Shown: piece by piece, positions 33,931 through 42,628 of the stretch
How the letters are laid out: the number at the start of each line of letters is the position of its first letter
Numbering within the stretch: the stretch's first letter is position 1
Origin: an uncultured Clostridium sp.
Lineage (GTDB): Bacteria; Bacillota; Clostridia; Lachnospirales; Lachnospiraceae
Direction: 5' to 3'
Length of the DNA stretch: 56,675 nucleotides
Assembly (NCBI GenBank): GCA_900543885.1
Contig: UQTA01000015.1
Coordinates: 1 to 56,675 of the forward strand
Made by a program: the position numbers and the translations under genes
Notes under the pieces: generated by a model
The model's database searches: none
What the model was told of the DNA's origin: nothing
The model's input: the letters and a program-made list of their open reading frames with translations, nothing else

Positions 33931-35793
33931 CTATGGTGTTGTAATATGCACGATGGCTGCCAGGCGGTCTTCGCCCCTCTGCTCTCTGGCATTCTGCATA
34001 TAGAAGTTATAGTCAAACTTCAGCTGGACTAACTGCCACGGTTCTGCCTGGATCGAAGTTGTCACTACACTGGAACGAAGAGGCAGTATGCGGGCCGGTT
34101 CTTCATCTTTAGCAATAGAAATGGATTCTCCGCCGCTCATTACTCCCGGATACATGATCTCCAGCTCTATTTCACCGGTGGAACCTGCCATCACAGTAAG
34201 AGAAGCATGTTCATCCATCCAGCCATCAGAATAATAACCATAGTCCACCTGCAATTTCAGACTTCGTACAAAATCTGTAATATCCTGAAAAGCGTTATGA
34301 CCCGGATCTTCTCTTAAAACCAGCATCTGGCCATCTACCTGGCCAATGTCGCGGATACTGTCGATAAATTCTACTTTTGTGCCTTCTGCCTTCCTGTTGG
34401 GATCAAATACTTTAAAGAATGTGCGGGCAGTAAAATCGCTCATCTCATAGGTATTTCCCACGATATAAATGGTTTTTCCGAAAATATCATCCCCATATTT
34501 TTCATAGGTCTGCTCTGCCAGGGAATTATAGCGCAGCTGATCCGGCCACAGATACAGCTTTGGATAGCAGCTGCGATAGAACAGCTCTGCCGGAAGCATA
34601 AGAACTACGTAAAGGGCAAAGAGAATCCCCCACGGCCACAGCCGCTTTAAGTACAGTTCTTTTTTTACTCCCTGGGTCAATTCCCCATAAATGTAGGAAA
34701 GGAAAAGCAGCGCGCCTGCCAAAGATACATAGATCCAGCGCATCTCCACACGGATCGTCACACTGGAAGAAGCTATATTTAAGGCGATGAAACCTACGAA
34801 AAGCAGGGTGTTAAACAGCATGACCCATCTGTGTTCTTTTTGTTTTTCTGTAACGAATCTCACCAAAAATGCCAGAACCATGATCAAAAGCACTGCATCC
34901 GCGCCTGCGATCAGTCCTTTGACCCACATGGGGCTTTCGCTCCAGGGACAGCCGTTTAAATGCTCCGGACCTGCATTTACGCCGAATACATAGGCCGCCT
35001 GGCTGAAGGCGAATTTGATCGCCTGGGGAATGTTTAAGGTGTCTGCCACCTGGGTTCCGCCGGTTCCTGCCGGAAGGACAGAGCCAATGGTAAAGGCACG
35101 GATCAGCTGTACCATTCCAAAAGAAATGAGTGCGCTAAACCAAAGAGAGATTTTTTTGCATTTTTTTACCACAAGAGCCAGTAATAATAATGGCAGCAGC
35201 GCCATATATCGCTCATGTACGAAACATACTCCGAAATACAGCAGGCTGGCAAAGTAACAGCAGTTTTCCCTGTTTTCTTCATTGATATAACGGTACAGGT
35301 TCCAGAGAATGGAAACAGCCATCCAAAGGGCCATAGTCTCCATCAGTCCCAAAACCTGTCCAATCTGGTAATATGCCATGCGGCTGGCTAAAAACATGGC
35401 TCCTGTAAAGAAGCCGATGGCTTTTGCCCTTGAAAGCCGCCATCCAATGGAATACAGATACCAGGACAATGCTGCATTTAGCAATATGTTAATAGGTACG
35501 AAAAGTGCTACGTGGTTTCTTACTACTGCCATCTCAAACCATGCTGCAAGATAGTATAGAAAGCGGAAACGGGTGCTTCCCATGGGAAATACATACTCAA
35601 AGAAGCTTTGTTCGCCATAGCAGGACCAAAAATACAGATCGTCCATGTATAGACCTTTGATCTGTATCCCATGGTTCACCCACACTGCTAACCCTAACAG
35701 AAGTCCCATAAAGATCACATGGTCCTTCCATTGGTATTGTTTTTCCATTCTGGAAAATCCGATCCTGAATTTAATTCTTTCCCTGGTGTCCAA
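33931..35793 (-). CDS. GT-C-like membrane glycosyltransferase with extracytoplasmic C-terminal domain (second)
   Basis: 620 residues. The start is a TTG at 35793, eight bases behind a full AAGGAGG; the next ATG is 15 codons later with no such site. About 11 TM helices up to residue 405, then a soluble beta-rich domain (FDPNRKAEGTKVEFIDSIRD, SLTVMAGSTGEIELEIMYPG). The first loop contains YMDDLYFWSCYG, the Asp-Asp pair expected in GT-C enzymes using polyprenyl-phosphate sugars. It probably adds a sugar to the growing glycan on the outer face of the membrane. Confidence 0.72.
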   Translation of the reverse strand: MDTRERIKFRIGFSRMEKQYQWKDHVIFMGLLLGLAVWVNHGIQIKGLYMDDLYFWSCYGEQSFFEYVFPMGSTRFRFLYYLAAWFEMAVVRNHVALFVPINILLNAALSWYLYSIGWRLSRAKAIGFFTGAMFLASRMAYYQIGQVLGLMETMALWMAVSILWNLYRYINEENRENCCYFASLLYFGVCFVHERYMALLPLLLLALVVKKCKKISLWFSALISFGMVQLIRAFTIGSVLPAGTGGTQVADTLNIPQAIKFAFSQAAYVFGVNAGPEHLNGCPWSESPMWVKGLIAGADAVLLIMVLAFLVRFVTEKQKEHRWVMLFNTLLFVGFIALNIASSSVTIRVEMRWIYVSLAGALLFLSYIYGELTQGVKKELYLKRLWPWGILFALYVVLMLPAELFYRSCYPKLYLWPDQLRYNSLAEQTYEKYGDDIFGKTIYIVGNTYEMSDFTARTFFKVFDPNRKAEGTKVEFIDSIRDIGQVDGQMLVLREDPGHNAFQDITDFVRSLKLQVDYGYYSDGWMDEHASLTVMAGSTGEIELEIMYPGVMSGGESISIAKDEEPARILPLRSSVVTTSIQAEPWQLVQLKFDYNFYMQNAREQRGEDRLAAIVHITTP

Positions 35794-35842
35794 AATTTAC
35801 GCCTCCTTATTGCAGCCCTATATTTGAAACGCGCTCCGTCGT

Positions 35843-38317
35843 TTATTCTCCGTTTTTCTCCATGCTGTAGGTATCACGAAACAGCTGTACCAATCTTTCA
35901 TCCGGTTCTTTAAATGGATGATCCAGATCTACTTTTGCCAGCATATTTCCCCACTCAAAGGTAATATCTTTTAAGGTTCCCTCTGCGATCATATCTTCAA
36001 TGATCTGACAGGCTCTTGGCTGATCTGCCAGGTAGCCCGCCTGTACATAGATGTATTCGGTTTTTGCCCACTTTAAATATTCCTCAAAGTAGGCCAGTTT
36101 TTTTACAAGATATACATCCCCGCCGCTTCCTGTTATGTCATAATAGCTCTGCACGCTGCAGGGCATATCCAGCACCTGGGGATGGAAACCAAAAGCCACT
36201 ACCCGGTTTCTTTTGGTAAGACGTGAGCAAAGCTCCTTACAGCCTTTTCGCTCCCAGCTTTCGTGCCTGTGATGGCGGTGATCATAATATCCTCTGTTTA
36301 CTAATTTAAATGGGGTAAAACCCGGGCAGCTCGCCCAACTGGTTGAGGAAGTGATAAGCGTATTAAAAAGCAGGAACGGAACTGCCAGAAGGCAGATGCC
36401 GATCCGCAGGAAACAGCCGCCAGACAGCTCCTTTTTGCGGCTCATGAAATCACCTTCACCCATTCTTGCCGCAGCTGGAGCAGTATCTTCTTCCTCTTCT
36501 ATTTTGAACCAGTGTCCTGTGATCCGCACAGTACTGATAACTACCACTGCATACACCAGTATGAAATAGTTTCCATCTACCTGGGAAAGTGTATAAATAC
36601 TGGCAGCAGAACCAGCTAACAGTGTGATCATAAGAAAGCCGTCAAAAAAATCCAGCTGTGAGATTTTCTGCCGTTTTATAACTCTTATTATTACCTGGAA
36701 GATCCAGAATAACAAAAGCGCGGTTACAAGCACCGTTCCCCAGGCAATGATCACATGATCCATGTCTTCTCCTACAGGAGAAATGAGGATTCCCTTTAAA
36801 CGTGCCAGCAGCCTGCTTATCTTTTCCTGCCGGGAAAGAACGGAAGGATCACCGATCACATGTGAAAAGTTATAGGGATATTTTACTTTAAAGCCTATTT
36901 TTTCAAAGAAATTGGCAAATACAGATGTCACCGGGACTCCTGTAAGAAGCCAGGTTCGGTACCACAGCCCTGCTGTTGCAAAAAGCGGCAGGATCCATGT
37001 TAAAAATCCCCGCTTATCCAGCTTTCTGGCCTGATTTTCATCCTTTTTACCTGTTTTTGTAAAAATAAGCAGACATACCAGCCCTACACCGCCTAAAGCA
37101 GTGGAAAATACCAGCGCCGTTGGTTTATAAACCAGGGAAAGGATGTATACGGACACTGCAAAGATAAGCCAGGTTCCTTTTCCAGGCACTGTACTGCTCT
37201 TTTGGTCAGTACCTTTCCATTCCATTTTGCATCCATCTTCCCCTTTCAGATCCGGGGCAGCAGCCAGACAAAGCATATCATAAATAATAAGCTGACACAT
37301 TAGCGTGATACTGTCACTTTTTGCGGAAACCGCCATATTCATAATCCCTGGAATGGCAGTAAACAACGCTCCGGTCCAGAATCCTGCTGTTTTTGTTCCA
37401 AAGCGCCTGCCGATCACTGCAGCAGTGATCACGCTGATCACGGTTGTCCAGAATGTAAAGGAAAGCACAAAACCATAGGTTGGTGTGCCTGCCAAAGGCA
37501 GTACCAGTACTTCTGCCCCTTTGCTGTAGGTATAGACCAGATTGATCATTCCCAGGTTTTCATAAATACCTTTTCCGTTGTCCAATACGTAAACGGAACG
37601 AAGACCATAGTGAAGGGAATCGTAATCTAACTCACGATTTAAACGCCCGGCCTGAAGAAACAGCATGGTAAGGATGAAAGCAAGGAGTGCCGCCTGAAGC
37701 ACTGTTTCAGGCAATATTTTCTCTATCTTGTGATGGTTGTCCACAGATTTTTGAAAAATTGCTCTGCTTTTCCACAGACAGATCCCCATAATCCCCACAA
37801 AAAGCAGCATTCCGCACTTTCTCCAAAGCCCGATCCCGCCATGTCCTGTAAGGGAAACCATACACACAAACACCATCCATGCAGCACTTCCGGTAGTCAG
37901 ACCAAGAACGATCTTTTCCCAGACCGGAAGCAGATCTGTGTCTTTTTTGCCAAAAGACCGCCAAAAACAGCTGTTGATGCAGGCTCCATATCCGATCAGT
38001 GTTCCCATCCAGACAGCCGCTCCTATAAGCGGAACCAGGATCCTGTGTCCCCAGAGAAAAAGCAGCCAGCCAGGTATCAGACCAGCCACCGCCAGCACCT
38101 TTTTCTCTTTCGCTTTTACAGCCAGGCACAGCCACCACAGATTCCACAAAAACAGGACAGCCAGTTCCACAAGCATCCGCCCTGTTTCTTTTTTTCGCAA
38201 TGTATCCCCCACAGGGCCATGAAACATGAGTTTGTTTGCAGCAGTTCCTATGAGAACAGCTGTTATCAGCCAGAATACAACAAGTATCAGGGCTTTGTTT
38301 CCTCGTTTACTCCCCAT
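35843..38317 (-). CDS. Large GT-C-type membrane glycosyltransferase (first)
   Basis: 824 residues, about 14 TM segments ending with a soluble tail. The loop after the sixth or seventh helix has LNRELDYDSLHYGLRSVYV; the DxD within it is the GT-C-type acidic motif, and GAEVLVLPLAG and AVSAKSDSITLM continue as in this class. The C-terminal 120 residues (RVVAFGFHPQVLDMPCSVQS, then EYIYVQAGYLADQPRA) look like an extracytoplasmic domain of related Clostridia proteins. It is followed by a second such gene after 49 bases. Acceptor and sugar are unknown. Confidence 0.72.
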   Translation of the reverse strand: MGSKRGNKALILVVFWLITAVLIGTAANKLMFHGPVGDTLRKKETGRMLVELAVLFLWNLWWLCLAVKAKEKKVLAVAGLIPGWLLFLWGHRILVPLIGAAVWMGTLIGYGACINSCFWRSFGKKDTDLLPVWEKIVLGLTTGSAAWMVFVCMVSLTGHGGIGLWRKCGMLLFVGIMGICLWKSRAIFQKSVDNHHKIEKILPETVLQAALLAFILTMLFLQAGRLNRELDYDSLHYGLRSVYVLDNGKGIYENLGMINLVYTYSKGAEVLVLPLAGTPTYGFVLSFTFWTTVISVITAAVIGRRFGTKTAGFWTGALFTAIPGIMNMAVSAKSDSITLMCQLIIYDMLCLAAAPDLKGEDGCKMEWKGTDQKSSTVPGKGTWLIFAVSVYILSLVYKPTALVFSTALGGVGLVCLLIFTKTGKKDENQARKLDKRGFLTWILPLFATAGLWYRTWLLTGVPVTSVFANFFEKIGFKVKYPYNFSHVIGDPSVLSRQEKISRLLARLKGILISPVGEDMDHVIIAWGTVLVTALLLFWIFQVIIRVIKRQKISQLDFFDGFLMITLLAGSAASIYTLSQVDGNYFILVYAVVVISTVRITGHWFKIEEEEDTAPAAARMGEGDFMSRKKELSGGCFLRIGICLLAVPFLLFNTLITSSTSWASCPGFTPFKLVNRGYYDHRHHRHESWERKGCKELCSRLTKRNRVVAFGFHPQVLDMPCSVQSYYDITGSGGDVYLVKKLAYFEEYLKWAKTEYIYVQAGYLADQPRACQIIEDMIAEGTLKDITFEWGNMLAKVDLDHPFKEPDERLVQLFRDTYSMEKNGE

Positions 38318-38337
38318 TTTTAACTGTTCCTTTATTT

Positions 38338-39141
38338 TTATCTTTTTGACCCTGGTACATCGTACTCCCTATAAGCCTGGGAATACCCTTTCATGATCAG
38401 TTTTACCACCGGTTTTGGCCAGAATCTGGCAAACATTTCTGCCTCTTCTTTTGCTCTCCGGTTGTCTTTGATACAGGCATTGGTGGTAGCACCTTCATGA
38501 ACCCGGTAATAGATCAGCGGTTTTTCCACACAAATAAACCTGCCTTTTTTTCCTGCCAGCTGAACCATATGATCCCAGTCCAGCGCAAACTGATATTCTG
38601 ACTGGACAAAGGATTCTCCTAACTTTCTTTTGTTGTAAGTGGTTGCCGGACAGCAAATAGGATTTCCCAATATCAGCGGCAGCATTTTTATCCATGTAAA
38701 GCTGCAAAGCCTGTGAAAACGCAGCGGCAGCCGCAGGATCCGCTTTACCCACAGCATTTTATCTCCGGTGATCACCTTTTTATTTTTCACAATGGCATAA
38801 TCGGAGGTAAATACTGTCATATCCGGATATTTTGCAGCTGCTTTTAACAGTTCTTTTCCATAATTTTTGCAGTACATATCGTCCTGATGGGCGATGGTGA
38901 CAAACTCTGCATCTGCCATGGAATAGGCATAATTCCAGTCATCCCTGATGTTGCTCTTTCCTTCCCGAATATAGTAGGGAAGATCGTATTTCTCAGCCAT
39001 ATCCGCTAAAAACGGACTTGGTGTGGAAGTACAGAGGATAACCGGAGAAGCCACCTGCTGCGCTTTCAGAGACTGAATACAGCTTTCCAGATAAGGGGAA
39101 TCTCCATAGGCAGGTATTGCATATACATGCTTATGACTCAT
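38338..39141 (-). CDS. Cytoplasmic glycosyltransferase family 2
   Basis: 267 residues. GT-A fold start AIPAYGDSPYLESCIQSLKA, then YYIREGKSNIRDDWNYAYSM and TIAHQDDMYCKNYG, where QDD is the metal-binding DxD equivalent, and ALDWDHMVQLAGKKGRF near the base site. It overlaps the end of gmhA by 11 bases. With the heptose genes directly upstream, heptose is a reasonable guess for its donor, but donor choice cannot be read from sequence. Confidence 0.85.
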   Translation of the reverse strand: MSHKHVYAIPAYGDSPYLESCIQSLKAQQVASPVILCTSTPSPFLADMAEKYDLPYYIREGKSNIRDDWNYAYSMADAEFVTIAHQDDMYCKNYGKELLKAAAKYPDMTVFTSDYAIVKNKKVITGDKMLWVKRILRLPLRFHRLCSFTWIKMLPLILGNPICCPATTYNKRKLGESFVQSEYQFALDWDHMVQLAGKKGRFICVEKPLIYYRVHEGATTNACIKDNRRAKEEAEMFARFWPKPVVKLIMKGYSQAYREYDVPGSKR

Positions 39142-39772
39142 AAAAATGGTCCTCCAGCATCAGACACAATGCATGGTATACAGGAAGATGAAGTTCCTGG
39201 ATCTTAAAGGTCTCCTGCTCCGGAACTACAATAGAAACATCGGAAAATCCTTTGATCTTTCCGCCGTCACGGCCAGTCAGGCCGACCACTGTCACACCTA
39301 ATGCTTTAGCTGCCGTTGCCGCATAAAGTACATTTTTAGAATTGCCGGAAGTAGTGATTCCCAGGAATACATCCCCTTTTTTTGCATATCCGTAAAGCTG
39401 CTGTGCAAAGGTAAGATCCCCATTTACATCGTTAGAAAATGCAGTCGTCAATGCTCCATGGCCAGTCAGTGCAATGGCAGGAAGACCACCCTGAAGATTT
39501 TCAGCCAGTTTTTCTCCCATCTGAGGATCTGCTGCCTTAAGAGCCTGCGCCAGTTCTGCTGATACAGGACGGCGTTTTACGAATCCTTTCATCAGTTCTC
39601 CTACAATATGTTCACTATCGGAACAGCTGCCGCCATTTCCTGCGATCATCAGTTTTCCGCCATTTTCATAGCAGTCTCTTATAAGCTCATATGCTTTGAG
39701 GATATCTCCTTTTACCGGTTCAAGTACCGGATAACGCTGCACTAATTCCTCTAAAAATCTAAGTTCTTTCAT
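39131..39772 (-). CDS. gmhA: Sedoheptulose-7-phosphate isomerase
   Basis: 213 residues from the ATG at 39772 (AAAGGAGAG upstream); the longer frame into gmhB is discarded. SIS domain with AGNGGSCSDSEHIVGELMKG (the GmhA metal and substrate region), TTSGNSKNVLYAA and late EQETFKIQELHLPVYHALCL (Glu/Gln/His pattern). It converts sedoheptulose 7-phosphate to D-glycero-D-manno-heptose 7-phosphate, the first step to nucleotide-activated heptose. Confidence 0.94.
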   Translation of the reverse strand: MKELRFLEELVQRYPVLEPVKGDILKAYELIRDCYENGGKLMIAGNGGSCSDSEHIVGELMKGFVKRRPVSAELAQALKAADPQMGEKLAENLQGGLPAIALTGHGALTTAFSNDVNGDLTFAQQLYGYAKKGDVFLGITTSGNSKNVLYAATAAKALGVTVVGLTGRDGGKIKGFSDVSIVVPEQETFKIQELHLPVYHALCLMLEDHFYES

Positions 39773-39813
39773 ATTCTGCTCTCCTTTTGATATTGAAAAA
39801 TCATCATTGGTTT

Positions 39814-40419
39814 TTATTTTCCATTTTTTTCCAATATCCACTGTGCCGCTTCTTCCAGTGTATCTGCATAATGATCATAAGGCGGCTTTTCATCTTTTTC
39901 CTGGGCTTCTTTATGAAGCTCTGCCCCGTAACCGGTTCCTACCAGAATCGAAGCAACACCGAATCTCTGTCCTGCTTCGGTATCCAGAAGCTTATCCCCG
40001 ATCATATAGGAAGCCGCTTTATCTACCGGGAAGTCTTTTTCTGCCATTTCAAACATACCGGTCCCCGGTTTGCGGCAGTTACATTCTTTTTTATAAATAC
40101 CGATCCCATGTACCGGGTGATGGGGGCAGTAATAAAAGGCATCGATCCAGGCCCCGTCTTTTTGCAGGACCTGATTCATATACTGATGAAGATTCTTTAC
40201 ATCATCTTCTGTATAATAACCTCTGGCTACTCCCGCCTGATTGGTGACTACGATCAGTTTATATCCTGCATCTTTCAGCTTTTTTAGTGCCTGGGGCACA
40301 CCAGGAAGAAGCTTCATATCTTCGGTTTTATGAAGATAATTCACTTCTTCGTTTAAGGTGCCGTCCCGATCCAGAAATACTACTTTGTTTAATGTATGTT
40401 CCACGCGATTGTTTCCCAT
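39814..40419 (-). CDS. gmhB: D-glycero-D-manno-heptose 1,7-bisphosphate 7-phosphatase
   Basis: 201 residues, HAD superfamily: VVFLDRDGTLNEE (nucleophile Asp), VVTNQAGVARGYY, zinc-binding YYCPHHPVHG and CNCRKPGTGMF, then IGDKLLDTEAG. The zinc loop is diagnostic for GmhB. It removes the C7 phosphate from heptose 1,7-bisphosphate. The ATG at 40419 has CAGGAAAA very close; a GTG at 40404 is an alternative start. A 151-bp palindrome lies between this gene and hddA. Confidence 0.94.
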   Translation of the reverse strand: MGNNRVEHTLNKVVFLDRDGTLNEEVNYLHKTEDMKLLPGVPQALKKLKDAGYKLIVVTNQAGVARGYYTEDDVKNLHQYMNQVLQKDGAWIDAFYYCPHHPVHGIGIYKKECNCRKPGTGMFEMAEKDFPVDKAASYMIGDKLLDTEAGQRFGVASILVGTGYGAELHKEAQEKDEKPPYDHYADTLEEAAQWILEKNGK

Positions 40420-40440
40420 TTTTCCTGTTTTACATTTTTT

Positions 40441-40591
40441 GTTACAGTTCAGCCTTGCGAAGATTTAGGGTCAAAAGTACGTTGAAAACTTGTTTTCATA
40501 AGTGCTTTGGGCACTAAATCTTCATAAGGCGGACGCCCAAAGCTTCTTGTCCGCTGCAAGCGGGCAAGAAGATGCAAGGCTGAACTGTAAC
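40441..40591. repeat. 151-bp palindromic element with 18-bp perfect inverted ends
   Basis: GTTACAGTTCAGCCTTGC (40441-40458) and its exact complement GCAAGGCTGAACTGTAAC (40574-40591). The interior has further dyads (CTTCTTGTCCGCTGCAAGCG region; GATTTAGGG...CACTAAATC). The right half is repeated at 12937-13006, the ends at 26937-26978. It lies within the heptose gene cluster between hddA and gmhB. Confidence 0.92.
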
Positions 40592-40642
40592 CATTTTTTA
40601 TATGTCTATACTGCATCGGTCTGTTTTTTTGCAGTCCAAATC

Positions 40643-41716
40643 TTACTTCAGATCAAAACAATATTCTCCGTTTGGCATATGCACTTTTACTTTGTCATAC
40701 TGCCAGCGGTCTTCGTCTGCCACCCAGCTCTGGGCGCCCCGAAGCTCAAAGTTCCAGTCTGCCAGCTGTCCGCCCATGGACTCCATACGGGCTGCTACTT
40801 TATGACGCACATTGTATGGACAGTACATCAGCAGATATCCGCCTCCGCCAGCGCCTAACAGCTTGCCGCCTAATGCTCCGGCTTTTAATGCTTCGTCATA
40901 CAGTTCATCGATCTGCGGATTGGAGATCTTATTGCTCATACGTTTTTTGCTCTGCCAGCCATAGTCCAGCAGTTTTCCAAAACTGTGAAGATTGCCTTTT
41001 AACAGCTCATCTTTCATGGCATAAGCCAGTGCCTTTACCTCACACATAGCATCAAAAGCGTCTTTCTTTTCATAGTTCTGCACCTGGTCTTTGATGATAT
41101 TGGCAGAAACATGGATTTTTCCTGTATAGCATAACAGCAGGTTATACTGCAGTTCATGGATAATATCTTTTTTAATACGCAGCGGGTTTACTACCACATT
41201 GTTGCGTCCATGGAATTCCATGAAATTGAAGCCGCCGAAGGTTGCCGCATACTGATCCTGATAACCGCCGTCGATCTTTAAATCTTCTCTCTCCACTTCA
41301 TATGCCAGATCTGCCATTGCATAAGCGTCTAACATAACACCTTTCCACCGTGCCATGGCTGTAAGCATGGCTACCATAACTGTAGAAGATGTTCCAAGGC
41401 CGGAACCAGGAGGTGCATCACACTGTAAATATACTTCGCAGCCCTGCTTGATATCCATAGCCTTTAAAGCTGCCGTTACCAGGTCCAGGCGTCCGTCATA
41501 AACGTAGTTTTCCTTTGTATTGTATTTTACTGTCATATCGAAATCCAGAGAGTGGACAATGATCTGATCATCCTCTCTTGGTGCGATGGAACAATATGCG
41601 TATTTATTAATGGTACTTCCAATAATAGCGCCGCCCTGCTGCTCACAGAATGGGGCTACATCGGTGCCGCCGCCGCCAAAGCTGACGCGAAGGGGCGCTC
41701 TGCCTCTGATCACCAT
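40643..41716 (-). CDS. hddA: D-glycero-D-manno-heptose 7-phosphate kinase (GHMP family)
   Basis: 357 residues. RAPLRVSFGGGGTDVAPFCE opens the protein, DAPPGSGLGTSSTVMVAML is the GHMP ATP-binding motif, DGGYQDQYAATFGGFNFME follows, and LGAGGGGYLLMYCP is motif 3. These features match HddA rather than galactokinase. It phosphorylates C1 of heptose 7-phosphate. The ATG has GGAGAAAAATT upstream, 26 bases after hddC. Confidence 0.93.
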   Translation of the reverse strand: MVIRGRAPLRVSFGGGGTDVAPFCEQQGGAIIGSTINKYAYCSIAPREDDQIIVHSLDFDMTVKYNTKENYVYDGRLDLVTAALKAMDIKQGCEVYLQCDAPPGSGLGTSSTVMVAMLTAMARWKGVMLDAYAMADLAYEVEREDLKIDGGYQDQYAATFGGFNFMEFHGRNNVVVNPLRIKKDIIHELQYNLLLCYTGKIHVSANIIKDQVQNYEKKDAFDAMCEVKALAYAMKDELLKGNLHSFGKLLDYGWQSKKRMSNKISNPQIDELYDEALKAGALGGKLLGAGGGGYLLMYCPYNVRHKVAARMESMGGQLADWNFELRGAQSWVADEDRWQYDKVKVHMPNGEYCFDLK

Positions 41717-41742
41717 AATTTTTCTCCTTTTTCAGATCTGTT

Positions 41743-42450
41743 TTAATGTACAACACCTGTTTTTACGTCTTTTTGGAACTGGAAATATGCTTCCGGGATG
41801 CCAATATCGATGAAATAGCCGTCGTTTACAAAACCGCCCAGTTTCTTTCCTTCTGAAAGCCACTTTGGTATCATCTCATTTTCAAGGGAAACTTTTCCTT
41901 CCGGTATCTCCTCTAACAGGCTCTTTTTCATCAGATAAATGCCGCCGTTGATGGTCCCCGGCACTGGATCCTCTGTTTTTTCATTAAATCCGGTGAGAAT
42001 ACCATTTTCATCTAAATTGGCTTTGCCATAACGGGATACATCCGGCACCTGGCGCAGAACCAGAGCCATATCCAGGTTCTGATCGTCCTGCTGCTTTGCC
42101 AGACGTGTATAGTCGATCTGGTAAAAGGTGTCTGCGTTCAGCACATAAAAACGATCTTCTGTAATAAATTTACCTGCATTTTTAATAGCTCCGGCTGTGC
42201 CTAAAAGAGTCTCCTCATAGGCATAGGATGCATGGAAACCAAAATCGCTTCCATCTTTAAAATATTCCTCTACCATGGAACCTTTGTAGCCTACAGCGAA
42301 AATGATCTCTGTAATGCCGCTGCGCACCAGTTCCCTGGTCACATATTCCATAAATGGTTTATCCTCGATCAGTGCCATTGGCTTGGGGCGGTCGCTTACA
42401 ACACTGCGAAGTCTTGTGCCCAAACCGCCGGCTAATAAGATTGCCTGCAT
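41743..42450 (-). CDS. hddC: Sugar-1-phosphate nucleotidyltransferase, probable heptose 1-phosphate guanylyltransferase
   Basis: 235 residues from the ATG at 42450 (CAGGAG, eight bases); the frame runs to 42564 through a palindrome. MQAILLAGGLGTRLRSVVSD plus RPKPMALIEDKPFMEY is the pyrophosphorylase signature, and LNADTFYQIDY the metal site. Next to hddA and gmhA/B it should activate D-glycero-alpha-D-manno-heptose 1-phosphate, with GTP by analogy to HddC. Base choice cannot be read directly. Confidence 0.85.
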   Translation of the reverse strand: MQAILLAGGLGTRLRSVVSDRPKPMALIEDKPFMEYVTRELVRSGITEIIFAVGYKGSMVEEYFKDGSDFGFHASYAYEETLLGTAGAIKNAGKFITEDRFYVLNADTFYQIDYTRLAKQQDDQNLDMALVLRQVPDVSRYGKANLDENGILTGFNEKTEDPVPGTINGGIYLMKKSLLEEIPEGKVSLENEMIPKWLSEGKKLGGFVNDGYFIDIGIPEAYFQFQKDVKTGVVH

Positions 42451-42493
42451 ATTCTGTTCTCCTGTTCTATCTGAAATCTTTTCCGCCATTCCC

Positions 42494-42621
42494 GCAGTGC
42501 TAACCTCCAAAATGCTTCGCATTTTCTCGGTCGCGGGCATTCGCCCTATGAAAAAGCTTCTCAAACTGCTCTTTGGAAAGTAAACTTTCCTCTGCTCCGT
42601 TTGATAACCTTTTTCGCACTG
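42494..42621. repeat. Nested dyads in the 178-base gap upstream of hddC
   Basis: Outer GCAGTGC/GCACTGC, inner AAAATGC-TTC-GCATTTT and GGAAAGTAAACTTTCC. It is not a clean single palindrome. It separates the large fusion gene from hddC. Confidence 0.45.
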
Positions 42622-42628
42622 CTCATTG

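Noticed and set aside
37730..38323. 197-codon plus-strand open frame opposite the 824-residue membrane protein
   Set aside because: Composition (His, Gln, Ser, Pro) is what the complement of a hydrophobic gene gives; no start signal.
38338..38360. GACCCTGGTAC resemblance to the TGATACC repeat family at the end of the GT2 gene
   Set aside because: Only about 13 bases match, with no inverted partner nearby; a chance match within coding sequence is likely.
40441..40591. Insertion sequence
   Set aside because: Perfect inverted ends but only 151 bp and no coding capacity, so at most a non-autonomous element.
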